Source: JAUXFK01 sp034189035 (GTDB lineage Bacteria; Desulfobacterota; UBA8473). Taken from it: DNA of 64,000 nucleotides. Of this stretch, positions 34,716 to 44,012 are shown piece after piece; position 1 is the first letter of the stretch; each line of letters begins with the position of its first letter. A program made the position numbers and the translations under genes. Where the stretch lies: the NCBI GenBank assembly GCA_034189035.1, contig JAXHVA010000003.1, positions 35,361 to 99,360 on the forward strand, read 5' to 3'. Under the pieces are notes generated by a model. It saw only the letters and a program-made list of their open reading frames with translations. It searched no databases and was not told the origin of the DNA.

Positions 34716-36887
34716 ATGAATAGATTATTGATCATTTCCAATAGGTTGCCGGTTAGTATTGAAAAGAAAAAGGGTGCTTTGCACTTTCAATTGAGTGTTG
34801 GGGGTTTGGCAACTGGCCTCAGTTCGTTATATAAATCATACAATAGCATTTGGATAGGTTGGCCTGGGATAGCACTGGACAATATCGAAGAAGGAGCGGA
34901 AGAGATCGAGACAAAATTGATATCAGAGTATAACTGCAAACCTATCTTCCTCTCCAAAACCGATATTGAAAAGTACTATCATGGTTTTAGTAATCGCACA
35001 CTATGGCCGCTCTTCCATTACTTTCCCCAATACGTAGTCAATGATAGAAGCTTCTGGGAGGCCTATAAAAGGGTAAATAAACTTTTCAGTGATTCTGTCA
35101 TGAAGGTTGCACAAAAAGGGGACACTATATGGATACACGACTTTCACTTAATGTTACTTCCAAGTCTTATAAGGGAGAAATTGCCCGATGCAGCAATAGG
35201 TTTTTTTCAGCATATACCCTTTCCATCTTTTGAGGTCTTTCGCTTGCTCCCATGGCGTAAGCAAATCCTTGAGGGGCTATTAGGGGCAGATTTGGTAGGT
35301 TTCCATACATATGATTACGCAAGACATTTCCTGTTGAGCGTCCACCGGTTGTTAGGTTACGAGTATAGTATGGGCCAAATCAATGCACATGATCGCATTG
35401 TTAGAGTTGATACCTTCCCAATGGGTATAGACTATAAACGATTTTCAAAGGCTGTTTATGATCCAGAAGTAAAAAGAGAGATCACCAATTTGAAAGATAA
35501 GCTAGATGACCGTAAAATAATAATATCAATAGATCGATTAGACTACTCAAAAGGAATTCCACAGCGCTTGGAAGCTTTTTCAGCCTTTTTGAATAGAAAC
35601 CCAGAGTATGAAGAGAAGGTAAGTTTTATTCTGGTTGCTGTTCCTTCCCGTACTCAGGTAGAACATTATCGATTATTGAAGAAGGAGGTAGACGAACTTA
35701 CCGGGAAGATTAATGGGGAGCATGGAAGGATTGGGTGGGTACCTGTCTGTTATCTTTACCGCTTTTTAGACTTTCCTACACTTGCTTCTTTATATATTAT
35801 TGCTGATGTTGCAGTTGTTACCCCCATTAGGGATGGAATGAATCTCATAGCAAAAGAATATATAGCAAGCAGACAAGATGGAAGTGGCGTTTTAATCCTC
35901 AGTGAGATGGCTGGGGCATCACAGGAATTAGGGGAGGCAATCATAGTAAACCCGAATAATACGGATGAAGTAGCTGATGCGATTAAAAGAGCGTTAATGA
36001 TGCCAAAAGAAGAGCAGATAAAGCGCAATAGAGCCATGCAAAATAGGATAGAGCGTTATAATGTGATACGTTGGTCAAAGGAGTTTATAGATAGGCTGGT
36101 TCACACAAAGAAACTGCAAGAAGAGAGGCATGCAAAGTTGATCTCTCCAAAAATGAACCTGGAGATTATAAAAGACTATAATAATGCGAAAAGGCGGTTG
36201 CTCTTATTGGATTATGACGGAACCCTCGTTCCATTTTCTGGAAGGCCCGAAGAGGCAAGACCAGGTGACATCCTCATAAGGTTAGTCAAAAGACTCTCTG
36301 AAGACCCAAAAAATGAGGTGGTTATAATAAGCGGACGGGATAGATACACTCTGGAGAGATGGTTTGAAGAATTGACTCTCAATTTAGTGGCTGAACATGG
36401 TATTTGGTTAAAAGAAAGGGAATGGGAAATGATAGAACCATTGACAAATGAATGGAAAAAAGAAATATACCCAATCATTGAACTGTATATGGATAGAACA
36501 CCAGGCGCTTTCATTGAAGAGAAAGAATTTGCCCTAGCTTGGCACTATCGAAAAGCAGATCCTGAATTGAGCTCTTTGAGAGTGGGGGAGCTGCTCGATG
36601 AACTTTTGAATCTCACAGCCAACCTCAACCTTCAGATATTAGAGGGAGATAAGGTTATTGAATTAAAGAATATTGGTATAAACAAAGGAAGAGCAGCGTT
36701 GAGATGGATTAAAAAAGAAGAATGGGACTTCATCTTGGCAATAGGAGATGACTGGACAGATGAAGATATGTTTAGTGTCCTCCCAGAGAGGGCGTATTCT
36801 ATAAAGGTCGGTTTGAAACCCTCTTTGGCTAGGTTCAATCTTGATTCCACAGGTAGCGTTTTTACACTATTACAGGAATTACCATAA
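34716..36887 (+). CDS. otsAB: Fused trehalose-6-phosphate synthase / phosphatase
   Basis: This 723-residue bifunctional protein has an N-terminal GT20 synthase domain (residues 1 to about 465: ISNRLPVSI, GGLATGL, WIHDFHLMLLP, DRLDYSKGIPQRLEA, TPIRDGMNLIAKEY). The C-terminal HAD-type phosphatase domain begins LLLLDYDGTLVPF (nucleophile Asp499, Asp501), with GDDWTDEDMF near its end. It makes trehalose from UDP-glucose and glucose 6-phosphate in one polypeptide. GGAGGGTG precedes the ATG. It is followed after 15 bases by a second, different trehalose synthase. Confidence 0.94.
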   Translation: MNRLLIISNRLPVSIEKKKGALHFQLSVGGLATGLSSLYKSYNSIWIGWPGIALDNIEEGAEEIETKLISEYNCKPIFLSKTDIEKYYHGFSNRTLWPLFHYFPQYVVNDRSFWEAYKRVNKLFSDSVMKVAQKGDTIWIHDFHLMLLPSLIREKLPDAAIGFFQHIPFPSFEVFRLLPWRKQILEGLLGADLVGFHTYDYARHFLLSVHRLLGYEYSMGQINAHDRIVRVDTFPMGIDYKRFSKAVYDPEVKREITNLKDKLDDRKIIISIDRLDYSKGIPQRLEAFSAFLNRNPEYEEKVSFILVAVPSRTQVEHYRLLKKEVDELTGKINGEHGRIGWVPVCYLYRFLDFPTLASLYIIADVAVVTPIRDGMNLIAKEYIASRQDGSGVLILSEMAGASQELGEAIIVNPNNTDEVADAIKRALMMPKEEQIKRNRAMQNRIERYNVIRWSKEFIDRLVHTKKLQEERHAKLISPKMNLEIIKDYNNAKRRLLLLDYDGTLVPFSGRPEEARPGDILIRLVKRLSEDPKNEVVIISGRDRYTLERWFEELTLNLVAEHGIWLKEREWEMIEPLTNEWKKEIYPIIELYMDRTPGAFIEEKEFALAWHYRKADPELSSLRVGELLDELLNLTANLNLQILEGDKVIELKNIGINKGRAALRWIKKEEWDFILAIGDDWTDEDMFSVLPERAYSIKVGLKPSLARFNLDSTGSVFTLLQELP

Positions 36888-36902
36888 AGAGAGATATACA
36901 TA

Positions 36903-38126
36903 ATGCATGTTTTAGAAGACTATAGAAAGATAGTAGGAACCGATGTGATCGGGGAGATTCATAAAAAGGCAGGAAGCCTTTATGGTTCGCATATATTACA
37001 TGTCAATTCTACGTATCAGGGAGGTGGCGTTGCAGAGATTTTAAGCAATCTTGTACCCATTATGAATGACGTTGGGATTGATGCAGGCTGGAGAATATTA
37101 CACGGTACTCCTGACTTTTTTACCATAACTAAGAAATTTCATAATGCCTTGCAAGGAGAACCAATACACTTTACAGAAAGAAAGAAGCGATTGTATTACC
37201 AGGCAAATGGAGACTTCTCGACATATACTCATATTGATCATGATTGTGTTATTATTCATGATCCCCAACCCCTTCCCTTGATAAGATTTTATCGGAAGAG
37301 ACAGCCGTGGATTTGGAGATGTCATGTAGACCTGTCGAATCCAGATCAAAACCTCTGGGATTTCCTTACGGATTTTATACTCAGATATGATAAGGTCGTG
37401 CTTTCAAATGTAAACTATAAAAAGATGGATCTGCCGGTAGACCAGATGATTATCTATCCTGCTATCGATCCGCTCTCACCGAAGAATATGGAGATTCCTG
37501 AGAAAGACGCATTGATGTGCCTTAAAAAGTTTGGTATAAAGGCAGATAAGCCGCTTATAACACAGATATCAAGGTTTGATAAGTGGAAAGATCCGGAAGG
37601 TGTTATCAGAGTTTTTCGACTCGTAAAGAAAGAAGCCGATTGTCGATTAGTATTATGTGGTAATATGGCAACAGATGATCCTGAAGGGCCTAAGATATAT
37701 AGACGGGTATTAAAGAAGGGGAATGATTTAATCGAGAGTGGGGATCTCATAGTAATAACCGACCCTGCAAGTTCAAATTCGTTCTTTATCAATGCACTTC
37801 AAAGGATTTCCGCTGTTATTATACAGAAATCCACAAAAGAGGGTTTTGGGCTTACTGTTACAGAAGCAATGTGGAAAGGAAAGCCTGTTGTCGCTTCAAA
37901 TATAGGTGGAATACCGCTCCAAATAACAGACGGGGAAAGTGGCTTTTTGATTACCCCTCATGGTGCAGATGGATTTGCAGATATGATTACAAAGCTATTA
38001 CAGGATCCTGATCTGGCAGAGAGGATAGGACATAACGCGAGAGAGAAGGTTCTGAAAGAGTTTTTAATTACAAGATTATTGGGTGATTACTTAGACTTAT
38101 TGAGTGAGATGTTGGAGAACAGATGA
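36903..38126 (+). CDS. treT: TreT-type trehalose synthase (GT4 glycosyltransferase)
   Basis: This 407-residue protein resembles trehalose glycosyltransferring synthase, which joins NDP-glucose to glucose. It has LHVNSTYQGGGVAEIL at the N-terminus, FFTITKKFHNALQGE, WRCHVDLSNP, and the GT4 signature with KEGFGLTVTEAMWKGKPVVASN-like sequence in the C-terminal half. TreT is reversible in characterised archaea. It ends in an ATGA overlap with lptD, so transcription and translation are coupled to the LPS assembly gene. Confidence 0.87.
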   Translation: MHVLEDYRKIVGTDVIGEIHKKAGSLYGSHILHVNSTYQGGGVAEILSNLVPIMNDVGIDAGWRILHGTPDFFTITKKFHNALQGEPIHFTERKKRLYYQANGDFSTYTHIDHDCVIIHDPQPLPLIRFYRKRQPWIWRCHVDLSNPDQNLWDFLTDFILRYDKVVLSNVNYKKMDLPVDQMIIYPAIDPLSPKNMEIPEKDALMCLKKFGIKADKPLITQISRFDKWKDPEGVIRVFRLVKKEADCRLVLCGNMATDDPEGPKIYRRVLKKGNDLIESGDLIVITDPASSNSFFINALQRISAVIIQKSTKEGFGLTVTEAMWKGKPVVASNIGGIPLQITDGESGFLITPHGADGFADMITKLLQDPDLAERIGHNAREKVLKEFLITRLLGDYLDLLSEMLENR

Positions 38127-40249
38127 GATTGACCTGTGTCAGCATTCTCCCTATTCTTACATTAACTATTCTGCTATTTTTTTTTGGATACTCATTTCCC
38201 GAAGACTCTATACCAGAAGGGCAAAAGCCAGGAGAGGGATATATTAATATAAAGGCGGATAGGATAGAATATGATAGGGATAAGAATACATACAAAACCG
38301 AAGGAAATGTAGAGATTGTACAAGATAGCAGCTTAATAACGGCAGATTCTGTAATGGTAAACTTACAGACTAAGGAAGCACAGGCCATCGGTAAAATTAC
38401 CTTGATCGAAGGAGAAGACATACTCAAAAGCGATAGGATAGAAATAGACCTTGATTCCCAAAAGGGCACTATATATAACGGTACCCTGTTCTTTAAGAAA
38501 GAAAATATCCACTTTACAGGGGATAAGATCGAAAAACTTGGTAAGGATAGATATCGTATAATCGATGGAGAGTTTACTACATGTGATGGCGATTCTCCTC
38601 CATGGAAATTCAGATGCCAAGAAGTGAACGTTACGTTAGAGGGGTATGCAACCTTCAAACATTCTTCTTTTTTCATAAAGGAATTACCTGTTTTATATGT
38701 TCCCTATCTCATCTTCCCTGCAAAGACAAAGAGACAGACAGGTTTATTAATCCCTTCTTTGGGATTCAATGAAGATGAAGGGGCTAGGGTGATTCTTCCT
38801 TTCTATTGGGTCATATCGGATAATATGGATGCCACTTTTTCTTTGGATAACAGGAGCAAAAGAGGGATGGGTGAGGCAGTAGAGTATCGCTATCTATTAA
38901 GCAAGAATAACACCGGAAACCTTTATTTTTATCATATGGAGGAGTTGAGTCGTTACAGACAGTGGAAGGAAGCCCAAAAAGGTCAGACGCTTATCAGTTC
39001 TGCCGACAGATGGGTAGCAAAGTATCAGCATGAGAAGTATTTTGATCCAACTTTTACAACAAAGATAGATATAAGCAGCATAAGTGATAGAGACTTCTAT
39101 AGAGATTTTAGTGAAGATGTTAATGATCGATCCAAGGAAGTAGATGAATCGAATATTTTTATGACGAAAGTCTGGGAACGTTTCGATTTGAGTTCCGTTT
39201 TTACATATACAGAGGATTTGGAGAGGGAGGATAAGACCACCTTACAGAGACTGCCAGCTATAGAGTTTACTTCTTTACCCCAAAGGATCTTTGGCTCCTC
39301 TATTTTTTTTGGTTTTAAGTCTACATATGATAATCTTTGGCGGGAGAAGGGGCAGAAAGGTCAGAGGATAGATATTCATCCAGAGATACTCTATACTTTC
39401 TATACTGACTATTTTGAGTTAAAGCCAGAAATTGGGGTAAGAGAGACCGTCTATAAGGTGGATGAAGAGGATGATAGATTTCCAAATAGAGAGATTTATA
39501 ATGTGAACTTGGGTTTATCGAGTACGATTCATAGGATATTTGAAGTCAACGCTAAAAGGCTAAAGAAAGTAAAGCATTCTATTAAACCTGAATTGTATTA
39601 CACATATATACCGAATGTAGATCAGGAAGATCTTCCAAACTTTGATTCCGTAGACAGGATTAAAAAGACGGATTCCATTACATATTCTCTTACAAGTGAC
39701 ATCATTGGGAAAGTACTTGAATCGGATAATAGTAGCAGTTATCATAAGTATGTAAGATTGAAAGTCAGCCAGGATTATGACTTCATTGAGGCAAAGAGAG
39801 ATTTGGAATTCGTTGATGATTCGCGTCGTCCCTTTTCTTTGATCTCAGGAGAGATCGATCTAACCCCTACAAAAAACATTTTTTTAAAGCTAGATGGGAA
39901 GTATGATGCTTACAATAGTTTTTTTAACACGTATAATATATTAATGGGATTGAAAGACGGCCGGGGAGACTTTATAGATTTTGATTATCGCAATACAAAG
40001 GATGAGCTTGAGGATATCAGCACAAAGCTTAAGCTTGTATTAACGGATTCAGTCAACTTGAAAGTAAAGAACAGGCATTCGATCTTCAATGACCTGTCTC
40101 TTGAGACAGTATTTGAACTCGAATATAAAGCACAATGCTGGGGAGTGAGAACGAGTTACTCAGACAGGGCAATCGAGGATGAGGATAGGAGAGAGCAGAG
40201 CTTTATGGTTATGTTTTCCCTTAAGGGTGTTGGAGATATCGGAGGATGA
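38123..40249 (+). CDS. lptD: LPS-assembly protein LptD
   Basis: This 708-residue outer-membrane barrel inserts LPS into the outer leaflet. It has a signal peptide (residues 1 to about 25) and an N-terminal OstA/LptA-like jellyroll domain (IKADRIEYDRDKNTYKTEGNVEI). The long barrel domain includes FFIKELPVLYVPYLIFPAKTKRQTGLL, the characteristic LptD hinge region. The C-terminal strands end MVMFSLKGVGDIGG. It begins inside the treT stop codon and is the only LPS export gene in this cluster. Confidence 0.92.
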   Translation: MRLTCVSILPILTLTILLFFFGYSFPEDSIPEGQKPGEGYINIKADRIEYDRDKNTYKTEGNVEIVQDSSLITADSVMVNLQTKEAQAIGKITLIEGEDILKSDRIEIDLDSQKGTIYNGTLFFKKENIHFTGDKIEKLGKDRYRIIDGEFTTCDGDSPPWKFRCQEVNVTLEGYATFKHSSFFIKELPVLYVPYLIFPAKTKRQTGLLIPSLGFNEDEGARVILPFYWVISDNMDATFSLDNRSKRGMGEAVEYRYLLSKNNTGNLYFYHMEELSRYRQWKEAQKGQTLISSADRWVAKYQHEKYFDPTFTTKIDISSISDRDFYRDFSEDVNDRSKEVDESNIFMTKVWERFDLSSVFTYTEDLEREDKTTLQRLPAIEFTSLPQRIFGSSIFFGFKSTYDNLWREKGQKGQRIDIHPEILYTFYTDYFELKPEIGVRETVYKVDEEDDRFPNREIYNVNLGLSSTIHRIFEVNAKRLKKVKHSIKPELYYTYIPNVDQEDLPNFDSVDRIKKTDSITYSLTSDIIGKVLESDNSSSYHKYVRLKVSQDYDFIEAKRDLEFVDDSRRPFSLISGEIDLTPTKNIFLKLDGKYDAYNSFFNTYNILMGLKDGRGDFIDFDYRNTKDELEDISTKLKLVLTDSVNLKVKNRHSIFNDLSLETVFELEYKAQCWGVRTSYSDRAIEDEDRREQSFMVMFSLKGVGDIGG

Positions 40250-40277
40250 TCTTAAAGAAACAAAGGAGGAGTTTGTT

Positions 40278-41384
40278 ATGGCGAGTGTAGTATTTTTTTC
40301 CGACTTACGAGTGACTCCCAAGGAAAACATCTTTTTTAAGATAGCTTCCTTGCTGGATAGAGTAGACTTAAAATCCAGGATTAAGAAAGGAAATCTAGTA
40401 GCGATTAAGATGCATTTTGGTGAAAGGGGAAATACCGCCTATATAAGTCCGGTTTTGATACGAAAGATTGTAGATGCTGTAAAGGGATGTGGGGGAAAAC
40501 CGTTTCTTACGGATTGTAGTACCCTTTATAAGTTGGATAGGGGCGATGCTGTATCACATCTTGTAACAGCAATTGAAAATGGTTTTGACTACGCTGTGGT
40601 TGGTGCACCCTTGATAATTAGTGATGGGCTAAAAGGCGGTAGTGCTTCTAAGGTACATATTGATAAAGAAATATTTAAATATGTGAGCATCGGAGATGAT
40701 CTGTTTTATAGTGATAACATTATCAGTGTGGCGCATTTTAAAGGGCATGAGCTTTCCGGTTTTGGAGGTACGATAAAAAACCTGGGTATGGGAGGCGCCT
40801 CTCGTGTAGGAAAACTGCAGCAACACTCTAATGTCAACCCAGTGATCAAGAAGAAATTCTGTATTGGTTGTGGTGAATGCATTGAATGGTGCCCTAAGGG
40901 AGCATTATCGATCGAAGACAAAAAATCAAAAATCGATGCTAAAATCTGTATCGGCTGCGGAGAATGTTTTTTAATATGTAAACAGGGAGCTATTCAGGCA
41001 AATTGGAATGAAACCAGTACTATATTCCAGAAAAAGATGGTAGAGTATACCTTTGGGGTATTGAAAGAGAAAGAGGAGAGATCGATATTTATAAATTTTT
41101 TAACTCATATAAGTCCTGCATGTGACTGTTATCCCTGCTCCGATGTGCCGATAGTTTCTGATATTGGCATTGTTGCTTCAATTGATCCTATAGCCATCGA
41201 CCAGGCCTCAGTGGATTTGGTTAATAAACAAGTGGGGGTTAAAACTTCAGCCCTAAAGGCTAATTTAGGTTCAGGAGAAGACAAGTTTAAAGGGATCTAT
41301 CCATATTTGGATTGGGAGACTCAATTGGATTATGGAGAAGAAATCGGGTTGGGGGTGAGGGATTATGAGCTGGCAATACTGTAG
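40278..41384 (+). CDS. DUF362 protein with two [4Fe-4S] ferredoxin motifs
   Basis: This 368-residue protein has an N-terminal DUF362 domain (VAIKMHFGERGNTAYI, FLTDCSTLY, VAHFKGHELSGFGGTIKNLGMGGASR). A ferredoxin insert follows with CIGCGECIEWCP and CIGCGECFLIC, giving eight cysteines for two clusters. The remaining DUF362 part has SPACDCYPCSDVPIV. Such proteins are widespread in anaerobes and their function is unknown, probably electron transfer. AAGGAGG before the ATG at 40278 rejects a longer open frame overlapping lptD. It meets the MBL gene tail to tail. Confidence 0.88.
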   Translation: MASVVFFSDLRVTPKENIFFKIASLLDRVDLKSRIKKGNLVAIKMHFGERGNTAYISPVLIRKIVDAVKGCGGKPFLTDCSTLYKLDRGDAVSHLVTAIENGFDYAVVGAPLIISDGLKGGSASKVHIDKEIFKYVSIGDDLFYSDNIISVAHFKGHELSGFGGTIKNLGMGGASRVGKLQQHSNVNPVIKKKFCIGCGECIEWCPKGALSIEDKKSKIDAKICIGCGECFLICKQGAIQANWNETSTIFQKKMVEYTFGVLKEKEERSIFINFLTHISPACDCYPCSDVPIVSDIGIVASIDPIAIDQASVDLVNKQVGVKTSALKANLGSGEDKFKGIYPYLDWETQLDYGEEIGLGVRDYELAIL

Positions 41385-41386
41385 TT

Positions 41387-42184
41387 CTATGTGATTGAGA
41401 TAGTTTTGCCAACTCTTTGCTGTTCCGCTATAGAAATATCGATTGGGTGATATTTACACCCCTTTAATAGGCGCGTAATCCCTGCATGAGCTTTTTCAGG
41501 CCTGTTATTCATCTCGCTGATATGGAACAAGATAATATGCTTAAGATCCTTATGGTATATTTCTTTAAAAAGAGTAACAGTCTGTTGGTTCGATAGATGC
41601 CCCAGACGACTTCTAATTCTCTGTTTTATCTGCCACGGATAAGGCCCCAGTTTTAGCATTTCGTCGTCGTGATTCGACTCCAATACAAGTAAATCACATT
41701 TTTTTAATCTCTCAATCACCAGCTTTGTCGCAAATCCCAAATCTGTTGCGATACCTATCTTTATTTCTTTGTATCTTATTATGAAGCCGACTGGGTCCGC
41801 CGCATCATGAGGAACTGAGAATGGCTGGAACAAGAGGTCTTTAATAGAAAAAGACTCCCCTGATGTAAATTCTCTCACGTTTATTCTGTTTGTGAGACTT
41901 TTTATGTGAGAAAGAGTTGGGTAGTTTGTGCATATCGGAAGATTTGACTGGCGGGATAATGATTGGATCCCTCGAACATGATCTGTGTGTTCATGAGAGA
42001 CGATTATTGCATCCAAATCTTCTCCATGGACGCCTATATATTTAAGCCTCCTAAGGAGTTCTCTTCCACTTAAGCCCGCGTCAATAAGGACTTTTGTCTT
42101 ATCGACTCCAACATAGATTGCATTTCCCTTGCTTCCACTTGCAAGGCTACACAAGGTTAATTTGATATTTACACCCCCCCCCAT
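41387..42184 (-). CDS. MBL-fold metallo-hydrolase (YycJ/WalJ-like)
   Basis: This 265-residue metallo-beta-lactamase-fold protein resembles YycJ: LCSLASGSKGNAIYVG near the start, and the metal motif SHEHTDH (His64, His66, Asp68, His69) with later His residues in VLESNHD and HLSNQQ. Relatives are implicated in cell-wall or DNA metabolism as nucleases. The proposed ATG is followed directly by glycines encoded by a G9 run. A longer open frame would add 22 hydrophobic residues but has no better ribosome-binding site. The next gene on this side is divergent. Confidence 0.85.
   Translation of the reverse strand: MGGGVNIKLTLCSLASGSKGNAIYVGVDKTKVLIDAGLSGRELLRRLKYIGVHGEDLDAIIVSHEHTDHVRGIQSLSRQSNLPICTNYPTLSHIKSLTNRINVREFTSGESFSIKDLLFQPFSVPHDAADPVGFIIRYKEIKIGIATDLGFATKLVIERLKKCDLLVLESNHDDEMLKLGPYPWQIKQRIRSRLGHLSNQQTVTLFKEIYHKDLKHIILFHISEMNNRPEKAHAGITRLLKGCKYHPIDISIAEQQRVGKTISIT
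42174..42182 (-). repeat. Poly-G tract (G9 on the minus strand) at the MBL gene start
   Basis: Nine C's on the plus strand give ATG GGG GGG GGT on the coding strand, so the tract begins within the start codon. A one-base change would shift the whole reading frame, which is a classic contingency-locus arrangement. An in-frame start downstream is not obvious. Confidence 0.6.
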
Positions 42185-42269
42185 TTTATGCCTATTTAAT
42201 AGGCTATAATGTATGAAAAATAATTTATACAACAATATATAGTATGTCAAGGGAAAATTAATCCTAAAA

Positions 42270-42324
42270 TATAATGACCAAATACAATCAATATCAGGTG
42301 TATGAATTGTATTTGGTCATTATA
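42270..42324. promoter_or_regulatory. Perfect 19-bp inverted repeat between divergent genes
   Basis: TATAATGACCAAATACAAT at 42270-42288 is the exact reverse complement of 42306-42324, with a 17-base centre. It lies between the MBL gene (minus) and the HU/IHF promoter (plus, -35 at 42344). No T-run follows, so an operator or recombination site is more likely than a terminator. Confidence 0.6.
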
Positions 42325-42343
42325 ATAATTGATTTAAAACTCC

Positions 42344-42372
42344 TTGACTTTAAAAGGTATTTGGTATATCAT
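42344..42372 (+). promoter_or_regulatory. Promoter upstream of the HU/IHF gene
   Basis: TTGACT at 42344-42349, a 17-base spacer and TATCAT at 42367-42372. The start codon lies almost 300 bases away, with a hairpin terminator in between. Confidence 0.45.
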
Positions 42373-42401
42373 ATAAATAACTATACATAAGGTTCGCTGC
42401 G

Positions 42402-42512
42402 AAAACTTCCCTTTTGCGCGACCTGAAATAATTTTTACCCATCTAAGACTCGCTCCATTCGTTTTCTTAAACTCGCCTCTCAGGCATAAAAAAACTGAAA
42501 ACGCATAATCTT
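42402..42512. repeat. Dispersed intergenic repeat, family 2, copy 2
   Basis: This is the counterpart of 2036-2142. Both copies lie in the long leader of a promoter with an unusually distant gene. Confidence 0.3.
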
Positions 42513-42535
42513 CGATTCATCTAGATGGATGCTTT

Positions 42536-42572
42536 AAAAAGTCTGCTAGTATCTGACTGAAAGGGACTTTTT
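42536..42572 (+). terminator. Terminator-like hairpin in the HU/IHF leader
   Basis: AAAAAGTC at 42536-42543 pairs with GACTTTTT at 42565-42572, followed by CATTTTTC. With the promoter at 42344 it would define a roughly 195-base RNA ending before the HU/IHF gene. Confidence 0.45.
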
Positions 42573-42669
42573 CATTTTTCATGGAAGTGGAATCGTATTT
42601 ACTGAAGGCTAATTGATAAGGGCCGGTTATGTGCTTTTTGAATCAAAGCCTTTTATTATGGGAGGATTC

Positions 42670-42945
42670 ATGAACAAGTCTGGATTAGCAAAGCAATTGA
42701 GTATACAGGCTAATATCACAAAAAAGAGAGCAAATGAGATTATCAACATAATCTTTGACAGTCTAGCAGAAGCATTGATAGATAATAACCGTATCGAAAT
42801 TCGCGGGTTCGGTAGTTTTGTTAATAGGGATTATCCTTCATATGTTGGGAGAAACCCTAAGACAGGGGAAAACATCGAAGTCACGGCAAAAAGAGTACCC
42901 TTTTTTAAAGTTGGTAAGGAACTAAAGGAGAAGATTAATAGTTAG
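42670..42945 (+). CDS. HU/IHF-family DNA-binding protein
   Basis: This 91-residue nucleoid protein has MNKSGLAKQLS, the beta-arm region RIEIRGFGSFVNRDYPSYVGRNPKTGE, and the ending FKVGKELKEKIN. The R-x-P arm motif RNPKTG that intercalates into DNA is intact. It resembles IHF-beta and HU equally. GGAGG at 42661-42665 fixes the ATG at 42670, discarding a 19-residue longer frame. Possible roles are nucleoid shaping and promoter architecture. Confidence 0.92.
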   Translation: MNKSGLAKQLSIQANITKKRANEIINIIFDSLAEALIDNNRIEIRGFGSFVNRDYPSYVGRNPKTGENIEVTAKRVPFFKVGKELKEKINS

Positions 42946-43348
42946 TGTGCATCGAGAAATGAGCGACTTTGTTCAAGACCACAGAAGGGGAAGAGATCAA
43001 AATCTGAGCCTGACACAGAGAATAGGCAAAACGGCCATTTCTGGAAGGACACTAGGTAAGTTTGCCAATCTATCTATACTTTTCGAATCTTCCAATGCCC
43101 TCCATTTTAGACGGTTTAATAGAAATCCGCCTGAGGCTAGACCAAAGGTGACTCATTCCTAATTTTACTGCTTTTCATTCTTACTACGTAAAAATAGTTT
43201 TTTATATAAAATATTCAACTCTAAGAAGGCCGATTCAATTGGTTATTAACATTTATATAAATGGAGCAGTTGAGTTTTTTTCTCAGAGGTATGTTTTATT
43301 GAAGCTTCCCTTTAATGCAATGTGTTTCGAATTATTGAAAAGGTATTG
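42946..43348. other. Intergenic stretch before nth
   Basis: About 400 bases with no convincing gene. A 71-codon open frame starting GTG at 42947 lacks a ribosome-binding site and recognisable motifs. Runs of T and A are common and no clear promoter was found. Confidence 0.4.
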
Positions 43349-44005
43349 ATGAAACAAGATGATATTTATAAGATAATAAAGATCCTTAAAAAAGAATTTG
43401 TTAAATGGAGGGATCCTGCTGTAACTATGATAGCAGATATGTCAACGGATCCTTTTAGAGTTTTAATATCATGTATGCTCAGCACGAGAACCCAGGATGG
43501 AACGACACTGAAGGTATCAAAACGGCTCTTTCTTATAGCAGATACTCCAGAAAAGATGATAAAGCTTAAGGTAGACGAGTTAGAGCAGATTATATATCCG
43601 GTTGGATTTTATAGGAATAAGGCTCGTCATATCCTTTCTGCCTGTAAGGAACTGATAGAGAAGTATGGATCCCAAGTGCCTGATGAGATAGAAACACTTC
43701 TAAAATTGCCTGGAGTCGGAAGGAAGACAGCCAACTTAGTTGTCACCAAAGGGTATGGGAAGCCTGGTATATGTGTTGATACCCATGTGCATCGTATTTT
43801 CAATCGCCTGGGATATATAGCCACAAGAAATCCTGTGCAAACAGAATTACGCTTAAGAGAGAAGTTACCAGGAGATTTTTGGATAGAAGTCAATGATCTT
43901 TTGGTATCAATGGGGCAAAATATCTGCCGTCCTATCTCTCCTAAATGCAGCGATTGCTCTGTGGAGAGTTTCTGCGATAAAATCGGGGTGATAAAAAGCC
44001 GATAG
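43349..44005 (+). CDS. nth: Endonuclease III
   Basis: This 218-residue DNA glycosylase / AP lyase removes oxidised pyrimidines. It shows LSTRTQDGTTLKV, the helix-hairpin-helix LLKLPGVGRKTANLVV with the catalytic lysine, and the aspartate in VDTHVHRIFNRLGY. The [4Fe-4S] loop has the spacing C-x6-C-x2-C-x5-C at the C-terminus. The ATG at 43349 is preceded by AAAAGG; a GTG nine codons earlier is less likely. It converges with oadB. Confidence 0.95.
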   Translation: MKQDDIYKIIKILKKEFVKWRDPAVTMIADMSTDPFRVLISCMLSTRTQDGTTLKVSKRLFLIADTPEKMIKLKVDELEQIIYPVGFYRNKARHILSACKELIEKYGSQVPDEIETLLKLPGVGRKTANLVVTKGYGKPGICVDTHVHRIFNRLGYIATRNPVQTELRLREKLPGDFWIEVNDLLVSMGQNICRPISPKCSDCSVESFCDKIGVIKSR

Positions 44006-44012
44006 AGAGATA

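Noticed and set aside
40179..40277. Longer DUF362 frame overlapping lptD
   Set aside because: An ideal AAGGAGG stands before the ATG at 40278, and the added residues are unlike the family.
42947..43162. 71-codon open frame behind the HU/IHF gene
   Set aside because: It starts with GTG without a ribosome-binding site, shows no recognisable motif, and its composition is not protein-like.
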